Assembly: GCA_022824025.1 (NCBI GenBank)
Contig: JAJEBF010000050.1
Coordinates: 1-64,000 of the forward strand
From: Caldilineaceae bacterium
GTDB taxonomy: Bacteria > Chloroflexota > Anaerolineae > Caldilineales > Caldilineaceae
Reading direction: 5' to 3'
DNA: 64,000 nt
The notes under the pieces were generated by a model. That model had not been told where the DNA came from, made no database searches, and was given only the letters and a program-made list of their open reading frames with translations. The position numbers and the translations under genes are program-made. This document shows positions 37,479-45,634 of the stretch, piece by piece. How positions within the stretch are numbered: the stretch's first letter is position 1; each line of letters begins with the position of its first letter.

Positions 37479-38537
37479 TCATGTACCGATCAGCAGGACT
37501 TCTTGTGATCGTGTATTTGTCGAGAGCGCATACTTGTAGTCTCCGAAGACTGCTACCCGCACGTGCGACTTGTAGCGGGCCATCAGCCCGTGAAGTTCAT
37601 CAATGCTGGGGATTCCATCGCTTCGATAGGACACGACCAAAATGCTCTGCGCGAAACGTTCGAAACAGATGTCGAAAGCTGAACGAATGCGTGCCTTGTC
37701 AGTCCAGGGATTGGCGCATCGCATCATGCGCCGATGTTTCGATTGCCAGTCGATTCGGCCTTCCCAGTCGTCGTAGTCGCATAAGCCTTCGAGAAAATGA
37801 TAAAAGTCGGCGTAATCTGTCGCTACGCCCTTTTGGGAAATATAGGGCGGATCAATGTAGACAAGATCATAATTTTCCTTCAGATCGATGATATCCCCAC
37901 AGATGGCCCGGCAGTCGCCGGCGCCCTGAAAGACCGCCTGATTTGCTTCGTCAATGAAAAATCGAAACCAATCTTCGAAAGGCCTGTCCCATGAAGTCTT
38001 GTTGCCGAAGGAGCGCTCGACCTTAGCGAAACGAAGGTAAAGGTTCTTGCGGTGGAACAGGTTGTAGGGGCGTTTGATGAGGCAAGATTGGGCCAGAGCA
38101 AAGAAAAGCAATGCCCGGCGATAAGGATCTGTCACTGCGGCAATGTTGTGGATCGTCTGGTCAATCCACCGATTTTCGGTATCAGTGAAATAGATGTCTT
38201 GAAACGTATTCTGAACGAACGATGCGTAGTCGATATGTGAATGACGTTGTAATGCCCATTCACTATCTTCAGGATGTATCAGAACAGAACTGTTTTCAAC
38301 CAATGCCAGACCGAACTGGTGATTGAAACGGAGAATGTCATTATATGTAACCGATTTGCCCTCCTGTTTCAATCGGTAGCCAACAACGCCTGTTCCACCA
38401 AAGGCATCCAGCGTCGTATTAAAGTCCAACTCTCGAATCTGCGCCCAAATCCAGTTGACCAGCTTGGCCTTGCTGCCCTGATACCGGGTGGAGGGGAAGC
38501 GCGTTCCGAGACGTTGAAACAGTCGTGGCTGATACAT
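37479..38537 (-). CDS. D12-class DNA adenine methyltransferase, partner of the EcoRV-like enzyme
   Basis: Predicted N6-adenine DNA methyltransferase, about 352 residues. A SAM-binding motif I (LDAFGGTGVVGYRLK) is followed by the catalytic DPPY box (DLVYIDPPYISQKGVA), and an RYQGSKAKLVNW start is typical of D12/alpha-group enzymes. Its job would be to protect sites cut by the neighbouring EcoRV-like endonuclease. The start at 38537 is chosen because conservation begins just after it; in-frame ATGs up to 38636 are possible and none has a clear ribosome-binding site. It is longer than M.EcoRV (298 residues) and not obviously its orthologue, so the pair may be a recombined combination. Confidence 0.85.
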   Translation of the reverse strand: MYQPRLFQRLGTRFPSTRYQGSKAKLVNWIWAQIRELDFNTTLDAFGGTGVVGYRLKQEGKSVTYNDILRFNHQFGLALVENSSVLIHPEDSEWALQRHSHIDYASFVQNTFQDIYFTDTENRWIDQTIHNIAAVTDPYRRALLFFALAQSCLIKRPYNLFHRKNLYLRFAKVERSFGNKTSWDRPFEDWFRFFIDEANQAVFQGAGDCRAICGDIIDLKENYDLVYIDPPYISQKGVATDYADFYHFLEGLCDYDDWEGRIDWQSKHRRMMRCANPWTDKARIRSAFDICFERFAQSILVVSYRSDGIPSIDELHGLMARYKSHVRVAVFGDYKYALSTNTRSQEVLLIGT

Positions 38538-38705
38538 TGGGAGTATACCGTTCGCGTAATTTGCGTGAGTGCTGGCTTGCCTGGACGTGCCAAGGGCAGC
38601 CTTATCCCTTCTGCTCGTCATCATAGCATAGGGCAAAATCCGAAACCAAAGATAGTGGCAGACCGCCCCGTCGCCTCTGTGAGAAGCGCGACTTCCGGCC
38701 CTTTA

Positions 38706-38734
38706 TTGACACAGGCCAACCCCCTTGATACCAT
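38706..38734 (+). promoter_or_regulatory. Sigma-70-like promoter upstream of the transglycosylase gene
   Basis: Consensus TTGACA (38706-38711), an exact 17-bp spacer, and TACCAT (38729-38734) as -10. It lies about 73 bp before the transglycosylase start and faces it. Confidence 0.5.
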
Positions 38735-38806
38735 TATTATATGATCGGCGACCCAACTGAAGTACGCACGCACAGAACGCCTCTCGCGGACTGAACTCAC
38801 CCTGCA

Positions 38807-41539
38807 ATGACCTTCCGCCGATCCCCTCAACGCGCCGCATCCTATGGATCGCAGCGAAGACTGACGCTCCCCTGCCTGGTTCTGGTTCTGTCCGCGCTGC
38901 TATTCGGCGGTTGCGGGAACAGACGCGCGGCCGGCACAGCTACGGCCATCGCCATCGCGACTGACGCCGCCCCTGGCGCTGTCGCGGCCGCCGCGGCAAC
39001 CAGCCCGCCCGCGCCGACCAGGACGCCCGCGCCTGCCGCCAATGACACTGCGGCCGCCGCGCACGCGGCGTCGCCGACCCCTGACCCGCCGCAGCAGCGC
39101 AACGCAGCCCCCCGCCAGCGGGCGACGGTTGAGGTGTTCGCGCCGGCCTCCCCCTTGCAGCAGGCCGTCTGGCATCACGAGGTCGGCGACTACAGCGAGG
39201 AGCAGCGGCTGCTCAGGACGCTGCTGGCCGACCCCCAGATAACGCAGGCCGGGCGGCAGGAAGCGCGCTACCAGCTCGCGCTCTCCTATCTGGCCGACGA
39301 ACAGCCGGCCTCCGCCGCGACCGTGCTGGAACAGTTCTCGCTGCAGGCCGGCTCGCTGCCGGAGGATGACTCTCTCCGCAGCCGCGCTGTCTTCCTGCGC
39401 GGGGAGGCGCTGGCCCGTTTGGGCCGCAACGCCGAAGCCGCCGCCGCCTACGAAGCGTTCCTGCAACAGCATCCACAGGTCGCCGGCGTCGTGGAAGAGC
39501 GCATCGCCGACGCCTGGCTCGCGGCCGGCGACTGGCCGCAGGCGGCCAACGCGCTGCGCCGGGCGGCCAACCATGCCGGCCGCGTCTGGGAAAAGGTTCG
39601 TCTTCTCGACCGGCTGGCCGGGGTCCTCGAAGGCCATGGCCGCTGGGGCGAGGCCGCGCCGGTCTACGATGAGATCCTCGCCGCAACCGAGCCTGCAGAG
39701 GAAGAGCGGAACCGGGACGAGGTCGAATTCGATGCGATCCTCGGCTACAGAGTGTGGAACATTCACCGGACCGGCTATCTGTACCGCGCCGGAACCGCCT
39801 ACGCCACCGCCGGCGACGAGGAAACGGCCATCGCCCGCTGGCGGCTGGCTCTGGAGGAGGGGCCGGAAAGCAACTCCGCTTACCAGTCCCTCATCCAACT
39901 GGTGAACCGTGACGTTCCGGTGGACCTTTTCGTGCGCGGGCAGATCGACGTCTTTGCCGAAGCTTACTTCCCGGCCGTCAGCGCGTTTGAACGCTTTCTG
40001 CAGGAATCCCCCCAGGACGAACGCGCCGGGCATGCCTGGCTGGGCCTTGGCCGCGCCCACATGGGGCTGGGGCAGTGGGACGAGGCCATTCGCGCCCTGG
40101 AACAGGTGATGAACTGGTATCCCGCCTGCGACTGTTTCGGCGATGCCTGGCTGACCAGGGCCCGGCTGGCCAGTGCGCAGGGTTCGCCCGAGGCAGCGCG
40201 CCGCATCTACCGCACCTTCGCCAGAGATCACCCCGACGACCCGCTCGCGCCCGAAGCCCTCTGGCTGAGCGCGCTCTCCGCCATCAGAACCGACCGTACT
40301 CTGGACATCGACTCCGGGAGCCATTCAGAGGCCACAGTCGACTTCCTGGTAGAGGCCGTGGCCGACCTGCTGATGCTGGTGGATAGCTTCCCGGACAGCG
40401 CTCGCGCCCCGGATGCGCTGGCGGTGTTGGGGATTGGCGCCTTCACCTACGGCCAGTTCGGAGTGGCGATCAACGGTTTTGAGCGTCTTCTGGCGGACTA
40501 TCCCGGTGTGCGGTCGGGCACAGCAACCTACTGGTTGGGCCGCGCCAAGTATACTCTGGGCGAGAAGGACGCGGCCCGCGCCCTGTGGCAGGCCCTCGCG
40601 GCCGAGGCGCCGGAAACTTACTACGGTGTGCTGGCCGGACTGGAGCTGGCGCGGCAAGGCCATCCGGGTCAGGACCTCATTCCCCGCATGGACGCTGTGG
40701 CCGCGGCCGCGCTGCCGGGCGATGACGGCAGCCGCGCCTTTGCCGAAAACTGGTTGAAGACGCGGCACGACGGTTTCGACACAGTTGATGCCGCCGGCAG
40801 CGGCAACATGGGCCTGCCGCCGGCCGTAGCCGACGACCCGGCCCTGGTCGGCGGCGCGCTGCTGCTGGAGCTGGGTCTGCGCGCCGAGGGCCTGAAGCTG
40901 CTCGAACTGGGCTACTGGCGCTACCGCGACGATCCCGCGGCCCTGTTTCCGCTCATGCAGCGCTTCGAGACAATGGGCGCAAACCGGCTCTCCATCAGCG
41001 CGGCCAACCGTCTGATTCAGCTCAGCCAGGCCCGGCATACCGCGGACGTGCCCCTCTTTATCCAGCAGTTCGCCTACCCCAGGCACTACTCCGCCCTTGT
41101 GGAAAAGGAAGCCGCGGACTTCGACATCGATTCGCTGCTCCTCTACAGCCTCATCCTCCAGGAGAGCCTGTTCGAGCCGCCGGCCCGCTCCTTTGCCGGC
41201 GCCCACGGCCTGACCCAGATCATCCCCACCACCGGCGCGGAGATCGCGCAGCGCCTCGGCTATCCCAACTACTCCACCGGTCTGCTCAACCGTCCCTTCG
41301 TCAACGTTCGCTTCGGCGCGTACTACCTGCGCTGGGTGCAGGATTACGCCCGTGAAAACCCGGTCGCCGCCCTGGCCGGTTACAACGCCGGCCCCGGCAA
41401 CGCCAGAACCTGGTTCGACCGCTCGGCGCCTGACGAAGCCCTCTTCATCGAGCGCATCCCCTACAACGAGACCCGCCTCTACCTCCAGCGCATCCTGACG
41501 CACTATGCCCATTATCTGCGGATCTACGGGGGGTTTTAG
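38807..41539 (+). CDS. TPR-containing soluble-type lytic transglycosylase lipoprotein
   Basis: Peptidoglycan-cleaving enzyme of 910 residues. A lipoprotein signal (LVLSALLFGGCG) leads into a Pro/Ala/Thr linker, then many TPR-like helical repeats (for example ALARLGRNAEAAAAYEAF and GWLGLGRAHMGLGQWDEAIRA-type units). The C-terminal SLT domain is complete: YSLILQESLFEPPARS with the catalytic Glu, GLTQIIPTTGAEIAQRLG, and AALAGYNAGPGNARTWF. The layout resembles a Slt70 enzyme enlarged by extra repeats. It probably remodels the wall for growth or secretion. It is monocistronic, with a sigma-70-like promoter 73 bp upstream. Confidence 0.93.
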   Translation: MTFRRSPQRAASYGSQRRLTLPCLVLVLSALLFGGCGNRRAAGTATAIAIATDAAPGAVAAAAATSPPAPTRTPAPAANDTAAAAHAASPTPDPPQQRNAAPRQRATVEVFAPASPLQQAVWHHEVGDYSEEQRLLRTLLADPQITQAGRQEARYQLALSYLADEQPASAATVLEQFSLQAGSLPEDDSLRSRAVFLRGEALARLGRNAEAAAAYEAFLQQHPQVAGVVEERIADAWLAAGDWPQAANALRRAANHAGRVWEKVRLLDRLAGVLEGHGRWGEAAPVYDEILAATEPAEEERNRDEVEFDAILGYRVWNIHRTGYLYRAGTAYATAGDEETAIARWRLALEEGPESNSAYQSLIQLVNRDVPVDLFVRGQIDVFAEAYFPAVSAFERFLQESPQDERAGHAWLGLGRAHMGLGQWDEAIRALEQVMNWYPACDCFGDAWLTRARLASAQGSPEAARRIYRTFARDHPDDPLAPEALWLSALSAIRTDRTLDIDSGSHSEATVDFLVEAVADLLMLVDSFPDSARAPDALAVLGIGAFTYGQFGVAINGFERLLADYPGVRSGTATYWLGRAKYTLGEKDAARALWQALAAEAPETYYGVLAGLELARQGHPGQDLIPRMDAVAAAALPGDDGSRAFAENWLKTRHDGFDTVDAAGSGNMGLPPAVADDPALVGGALLLELGLRAEGLKLLELGYWRYRDDPAALFPLMQRFETMGANRLSISAANRLIQLSQARHTADVPLFIQQFAYPRHYSALVEKEAADFDIDSLLLYSLILQESLFEPPARSFAGAHGLTQIIPTTGAEIAQRLGYPNYSTGLLNRPFVNVRFGAYYLRWVQDYARENPVAALAGYNAGPGNARTWFDRSAPDEALFIERIPYNETRLYLQRILTHYAHYLRIYGGF

Positions 41540-41556
41540 CCAGGGGCGGGGCGCAG

Positions 41557-41582
41557 TGTGGTACAAACGTCAGGGCAGGTCA
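41557..41582. mobile_element. Solitary IS3-type terminal inverted repeat
   Basis: The stretch tgtggtacaaacgtcagg followed by gcaggtca resembles the right end of the element at 59846-60200 (ggtggtacaaacatcggg, then ggcaggtca). No transposase sequence is attached on either side. It is probably a footprint left by deletion of an IS3-family copy between the transglycosylase and the metallochaperone gene. Confidence 0.5.
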
Positions 41583-41630
41583 GTCGTCAACCCCTGATCC
41601 TTTTGACGCTTTCTCTTTCCTATCTGCAGT

Positions 41631-42815
41631 TTACCGGCCTTTGCGCGTCCATTCCGTTCTGGCGGTCTTCTGCCTCATGGCAGCGGGGCGCGCCTCCGCG
41701 ACGATACAGCCTTCCAACTGCGTGCTGAGCGTCTCAACATCCAGGCCACCATGCGAGGCGATCATCACAATCTGCGTGCGGGGCGGCTCATCGCCCCATT
41801 CCGCGGCCAGCGTCAGGCTGGCGCGTTTGCCCACCATTTGCAGAATCATCCTGCTGTCCGGCATTTCATGGAGCTGGATTACACCTTTCGCGCGGTAGAC
41901 GGTATCGGGCAGATCCTCGAACGTCCCGCGTAGCGCCTTCAGCGACAGCGGTTTATCCGTCGTCCAACTCCAGGTGCTGAAGACCAGCGTGTGGTCGGTA
42001 TGTTCATGGTGGTGCTGTTCGGCCTCATCGCGGTCATGGCGATGCCCGTCATCATGATCGTGATCGTATTCCTCCTCCACGTCATGCACATGCACATCGA
42101 GCTCGGCGCGCTGATGCAGGCGTTCCGGCGCATACCCGCCCACACCCAGCACCAGTTCCAGCGGCGCCTGTCCGTAAGTCACTTCCAGAATGCGCGCGCC
42201 CGGCACAGTGTGTCGAATCAGATCGGTTCTGAAGTCCACTACGTTGAGAAACACCTTTCTCATTTTCATTCTCGGCGCAATGCGTCGATTCAGTTCGGTC
42301 TTGATGTCTTCCAGCTCCTCTGCCGTGACCAGATCGACCTTGTTCAGGACCACGATGTCCGCGACGGCGATCTGATCCAGCGCCAGCGCGGCGTTTTCTC
42401 CGTCCAGTGTCAGGACATTTGCGGCATCCACGACGACCAGAATGCTGTCGAGCCGCACCAACGGTTTAATGTCAGGGAGCAGGAAGGCATTGGCGACAGC
42501 GATCGGATCGGATACCCCGCTGGTCTCGATGATGATGTACTCTGGGGGCTCCTCCCGCCGCAGCAGTTTGAGGGTTTCCTTCAGCAAGTCGCCGCGAATC
42601 GTGCAGCAAATGCAGCCGTTCGACAGATTGACCGTTTCGCCTTCAACACCGACGACGAACTGGGCGTCAATGTTAATCGCGCCAAAATCGTTCACCAGCA
42701 ACGCGATCCTCAGGCCGTGATCGCCGTGCAGGATGTGGTTAAGCAGGGTGGTTTTGCCTGCGCCGAGAAAGCCGCTGAGAATCGTCAATGGCACCGGGAA
42801 ATGATGGCGCTCCAT
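41631..42815 (-). CDS. COG0523 (CobW/ZigA-type) metallochaperone GTPase
   Basis: G3E-family GTPase of 394 residues that inserts or traffics a metal, most often zinc. Walker A is GFLGAGKTTLLN (15-26), the invariant metal motif is NLSNGCICCTIRG, and the GTP-specificity motif is VLNKVDLV. A His/Asp-rich linker (DHDHDDGHRHDRDE, EQHHHEHTDH) joins the N-terminal GTPase to the CobW C-terminal domain and probably stores the metal. ATG at 42815 follows AGGAGG by about ten bases. The protein could be a Zn chaperone under Zur control, but I found no clear Zur box. The partner metal enzyme is not encoded nearby. Confidence 0.92.
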   Translation of the reverse strand: MERHHFPVPLTILSGFLGAGKTTLLNHILHGDHGLRIALLVNDFGAINIDAQFVVGVEGETVNLSNGCICCTIRGDLLKETLKLLRREEPPEYIIIETSGVSDPIAVANAFLLPDIKPLVRLDSILVVVDAANVLTLDGENAALALDQIAVADIVVLNKVDLVTAEELEDIKTELNRRIAPRMKMRKVFLNVVDFRTDLIRHTVPGARILEVTYGQAPLELVLGVGGYAPERLHQRAELDVHVHDVEEEYDHDHDDGHRHDRDEAEQHHHEHTDHTLVFSTWSWTTDKPLSLKALRGTFEDLPDTVYRAKGVIQLHEMPDSRMILQMVGKRASLTLAAEWGDEPPRTQIVMIASHGGLDVETLSTQLEGCIVAEARPAAMRQKTARTEWTRKGR

Positions 42816-43118
42816 TGCAGGTGGTCCTCCTGAACTGTGATCCATGATAGGCCAGGCAGCCGCCGGCGCAGCCACGCAATCACGGCGCCCGTGCCATATG
42901 TCCGCTCGGACGTCGGGCACTGACTGCCAGACAGAGCTCCATGCGCCGGTTCACAGCATCCCCGTCTACACGCGCCGCTGTGCCAATGACGACGAGCTGC
43001 GAGTGCGGCGCTGCATCGTTCCCAACCATTCTGCGTTAAGGTCAGGTTGAAGCGTCTGCCTTCTCCCTGCGAAAGCCCCTTTTGGCCGGGGACATCAACG
43101 AGGCAATGGTCAGGCAGG
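42816..43118. other. 303-bp intergenic region, nothing identified
   Basis: GC-rich spacer between the GTPase gene (leftward) and the small fragment at 43119. Six-frame reading gives no plausible protein and I see no promoter or structured RNA that I could support. Confidence 0.4.
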
Positions 43119-43502
43119 TCATCTCCCACAGACATCACACCCTTCAGCCTGGAAGTAGACCAGAAGCAAAGAGTCCTCCCCCGCTTCTGTCGGAATCCTG
43201 GGCGCGCCATCGATAGATGCGTCATAGAGACCGACCGTCAGGCGCAGAGGGCCCTCCGGCAGGGTCGGTGGTATTGGCACTGCGACGCTTTTCAGGACCT
43301 GCGAGCTATCAAGAGCGAGCGCCGTGTCCCATCGGGCGGCCAGGCTGCCGGTTTCGTCGAGCAGGCGCAGGCGTATCTTTTCGCCGCCGGTCAATGCTGT
43401 CGGGTCTCCGCTCCATTCCATGTGGACGATCAGCATGCCGCCAACCATCTGGGGTGGGGGCAAAACGCGTTGGGCGGGGCGGACCTGCTGGTTTTGCGGC
43501 AT
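43119..43502 (-). pseudogene. Fragment of a larger protein, C-terminal beta domain
   Basis: About 127 residues on the minus strand that look coding: a PPPQMVGGML start, a beta-rich core with RLRLLDETGSLAARWD, SVAVPIPPTLPEGPLRLTV, and GLYDASIDGAPRIPTEAGED. The layout resembles the C-terminal domain of Chloroflexota membrane glycosyltransferase-like proteins, which often end with a 'GLYD...RLP' block. The frame stays open upstream of the first ATG (VPAAFMPQN) without a proper start and runs into a CAGTGGTTAGGGG repeat, so the 5' part of the gene seems lost. The product, if made, is not predictable. Confidence 0.45.
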
Positions 43503-43696
43503 AAAGGCGGCGGGGACTGGTGTCAGGGAGGCGTTGCGGGACCCATCCCCCGCGCAACTGCAGCACTCAGTGGTTAGGGGCCAGCGGCCAGCGGCTCATG
43601 AGAGATGCCTGCGCGCCTCTTTCGGGGCCGAGGATCCGGTGTTTCGAAGCGCGATCAGTCACTGAAAACTACAAACTGACGACTAAAAACTGCCGT

Positions 43697-44560
43697 CTAA
43701 CGGCCGGCGAGCCCGGTGAACTGCGCGCCCTGGACGAACTGACGCTGGGCGAAGAAGAAGATGATGATGACCGGCAGGATGGTGATCATGGACGCGGCCA
43801 TGACGAGGTGCCAGAAGTTGCCGAAGCGGCCTTTGAACCAGAGGAGCCCGAGGGGCAGGGTGTACATTTCGCTCTTGGAAATGTAGATGAGCGGCTCCAT
43901 GAAGGCGTTGTAGTGCTGCAGGAAGGCGAAGATGGTGATGGTGGCGACGGCCGGGCCGCAGAGGGGCGCGATCACCTGCCAGAGGATACGGAAGTTGGAG
44001 GCGCCGTCGATCTTGGCGGCCTCGTCCAGTTCCAATGGCAAGGTCAACATGTATTGACGCATGAGGAATATGTAGAAGGCGGCCCCGAACCAGGCCGGCA
44101 CCCACAGCGGGTAGAATGTCCCGACCCAGTTGATCTCTTTGAAGATGATGAAGACAGGGATCATCGTCACGACGGCGGGCAGCATCATCGTCGCCAGCAG
44201 AACGGTGAAGACGAAGTCGCGCCCCGGCCAGCGCAAGCGCGAGAGGCCGTATGCGACCGTGAGCGAACTCAGCACCATGCCGATCGTCCCCATGATAGAG
44301 ACGAAAAAGGAGTTGCGGATGAAGAGATGGAAGGGGAGGCGTCTGAAAACCTCGAAGTAGTTATCCCATTTGGGCTCGGTCGGGATCCATTCGATCGGCG
44401 TGATGAAGACCTGGCCGGGCAGCTTGAGCGATGTGCTGACCACCCAGGCAAGCGGCATGAGGAAGGTGAGCCCCAGTGCGATCATCGCAATGTGCAGGAT
44501 GAAATGACCGATCCTCGTCTGCCTCTTTCGGGATTGGAGCAGGGTTGTTCTTGCAGTCAT
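43697..44560 (-). CDS. Carbohydrate ABC transporter permease, MalG type
   Basis: Inner-membrane permease of 287 residues with six helices and the EAA loop DEAAKIDGASNFRILWQVI that contacts the ATPase. The N-terminal MARTTL-like leader and the PGQVFITPIEW periplasmic stretch fit the CUT1 (MalG/UgpE) group. It follows the MalF-like permease by 65 bp, and the binding-protein gene precedes that, in the standard order for a sugar importer. The ATPase gene is missing from the window, as is usual in this group, where one MsiK-like ATPase serves several importers. A GC-rich segment at 44569-44588 separates the two permease genes. Confidence 0.93.
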   Translation of the reverse strand: MTARTTLLQSRKRQTRIGHFILHIAMIALGLTFLMPLAWVVSTSLKLPGQVFITPIEWIPTEPKWDNYFEVFRRLPFHLFIRNSFFVSIMGTIGMVLSSLTVAYGLSRLRWPGRDFVFTVLLATMMLPAVVTMIPVFIIFKEINWVGTFYPLWVPAWFGAAFYIFLMRQYMLTLPLELDEAAKIDGASNFRILWQVIAPLCGPAVATITIFAFLQHYNAFMEPLIYISKSEMYTLPLGLLWFKGRFGNFWHLVMAASMITILPVIIIFFFAQRQFVQGAQFTGLAGR

Positions 44561-44625
44561 AACGTAATTCGGCGGCCGGCGGCCGGTGTGAAGTGGTCAA
44601 CGCTGTGCCCGGTCATTCGTCTCCT

Positions 44626-45567
44626 CTATAGCCTGCCTTCATAGTAGACCCAGCGATTGGCGAAAAAGAACTGGATCCCCGTGAAGATCATGATGATCAG
44701 GAACAGGATCCAGGCCAGCGAGGCGGCATAGCCCATGCGGAACAGCTCGAAGGCGTTGCGGTAAATGTAGAGCACCATGAAAAGGGTGGCGTTCTGCGGG
44801 CCGCCGTCGGTCATGATGAAGACGGTGGTGAAGACCTGAAAACTGCCGATTATGCCGATGATCATGTTGAAGAAGATGATCGGCGAGATGATGGGGATGG
44901 TTACGTTGATGAAGCGGCGCCAGGCGTTGGCGCCATCGATCTCGGCCGCCTCCTCCAACTCCTTGGGCACCCCCTGCAGACCGGCGAGGAAAATGATCAT
45001 CTGGAAGCCGGTCAGCCACAGGCTCATGATGATGAGGGCGGGTTTGGCCCAGGCCGGTTCGAAGAGCCAGTTGATGGGCCCCAGCCCAAACCAGTGCAAT
45101 ACTTCGTTGAGCACGCCGAATTCAGGGTTGAGGATCTGGACCCAGACGACGGCAAAAGCGACAGCGGGTGTGATGGAGGGCAGATAATAGATGGTGCGAT
45201 AGATGCTGAGCCCGCGGATCTGCTGATTGAGCATCACCGCCAGCGCGAATGCGACGACAAGCTGCAGCGGAACGCCGACGAAGGTGTAGTAGGCGGTATT
45301 GACGAGCGACTTGCCCACGAGCGGGTCGTTCAACATGCGCTCGAAATGGCCCGTCCCGATGAATCTGGGCGGCGCCAGCATGTTCCACCTGTGCAGGATC
45401 AGAAAAACGGAGTAGAGCATCGGCCCCACCCACAGCGCCAGGACGCCGAAGATGAAGGGGCTGGTGAAGAGCAGGCCGTCGCGCAGGTCGCGGCGTTGGG
45501 CCGCGGACATGCGGCGCCGGGTCTGCGGCTGGGTCTGGATTCCGGGCGTTGATGTGGTTGCAGTCAA
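44626..45567 (-). CDS. Carbohydrate ABC transporter permease, MalF type
   Basis: Inner-membrane permease of 313 residues, CUT1 family. EAA loop LEEAAEIDGANAWRRFINVT; N-terminal cytoplasmic basic region (RRRMSAAQRRDL) and about six hydrophobic helices, for example YRTIYYLPSITPAVAFAVVW. It forms the channel with the MalG-like partner. The gene lies between the binding-protein gene and the MalG-type gene; a strong hairpin at 45596-45627 separates it from the former. Substrate unknown: the surrounding genes favour an oligosaccharide or a polyol. Confidence 0.94.
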   Translation of the reverse strand: MTATTSTPGIQTQPQTRRRMSAAQRRDLRDGLLFTSPFIFGVLALWVGPMLYSVFLILHRWNMLAPPRFIGTGHFERMLNDPLVGKSLVNTAYYTFVGVPLQLVVAFALAVMLNQQIRGLSIYRTIYYLPSITPAVAFAVVWVQILNPEFGVLNEVLHWFGLGPINWLFEPAWAKPALIIMSLWLTGFQMIIFLAGLQGVPKELEEAAEIDGANAWRRFINVTIPIISPIIFFNMIIGIIGSFQVFTTVFIMTDGGPQNATLFMVLYIYRNAFELFRMGYAASLAWILFLIIMIFTGIQFFFANRWVYYEGRL

Positions 45568-45595
45568 AGAGGCGCACTCCCAGATTGACGAGGAA

Positions 45596-45627
45596 CCGGC
45601 GGCCAGTAACCGGTTACCGGCCGCCGG
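45596..45627 (-). terminator. Intercistronic hairpin between the binding-protein and permease genes
   Basis: Arms ccggcggcc (45596-45604) and ggccgccgg (45619-45627) pair perfectly over nine G-C-rich bases; the 14-base loop itself holds the palindrome taaccggtta. It lies 8 bp beyond the binding-protein stop and about 29 bp before the MalF start. There is no U-tract, so it more likely stabilises the 5' message or attenuates downstream expression, as in other sugar-importer operons. Confidence 0.6.
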
Positions 45628-45634
45628 GGACTTG

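Noticed and set aside
43309..43566. A minus-strand frame overlapping the 43119-43502 fragment
   Set aside because: It lies in another register and has Arg/Pro-rich text. The chosen frame has the coherent beta-domain pattern.
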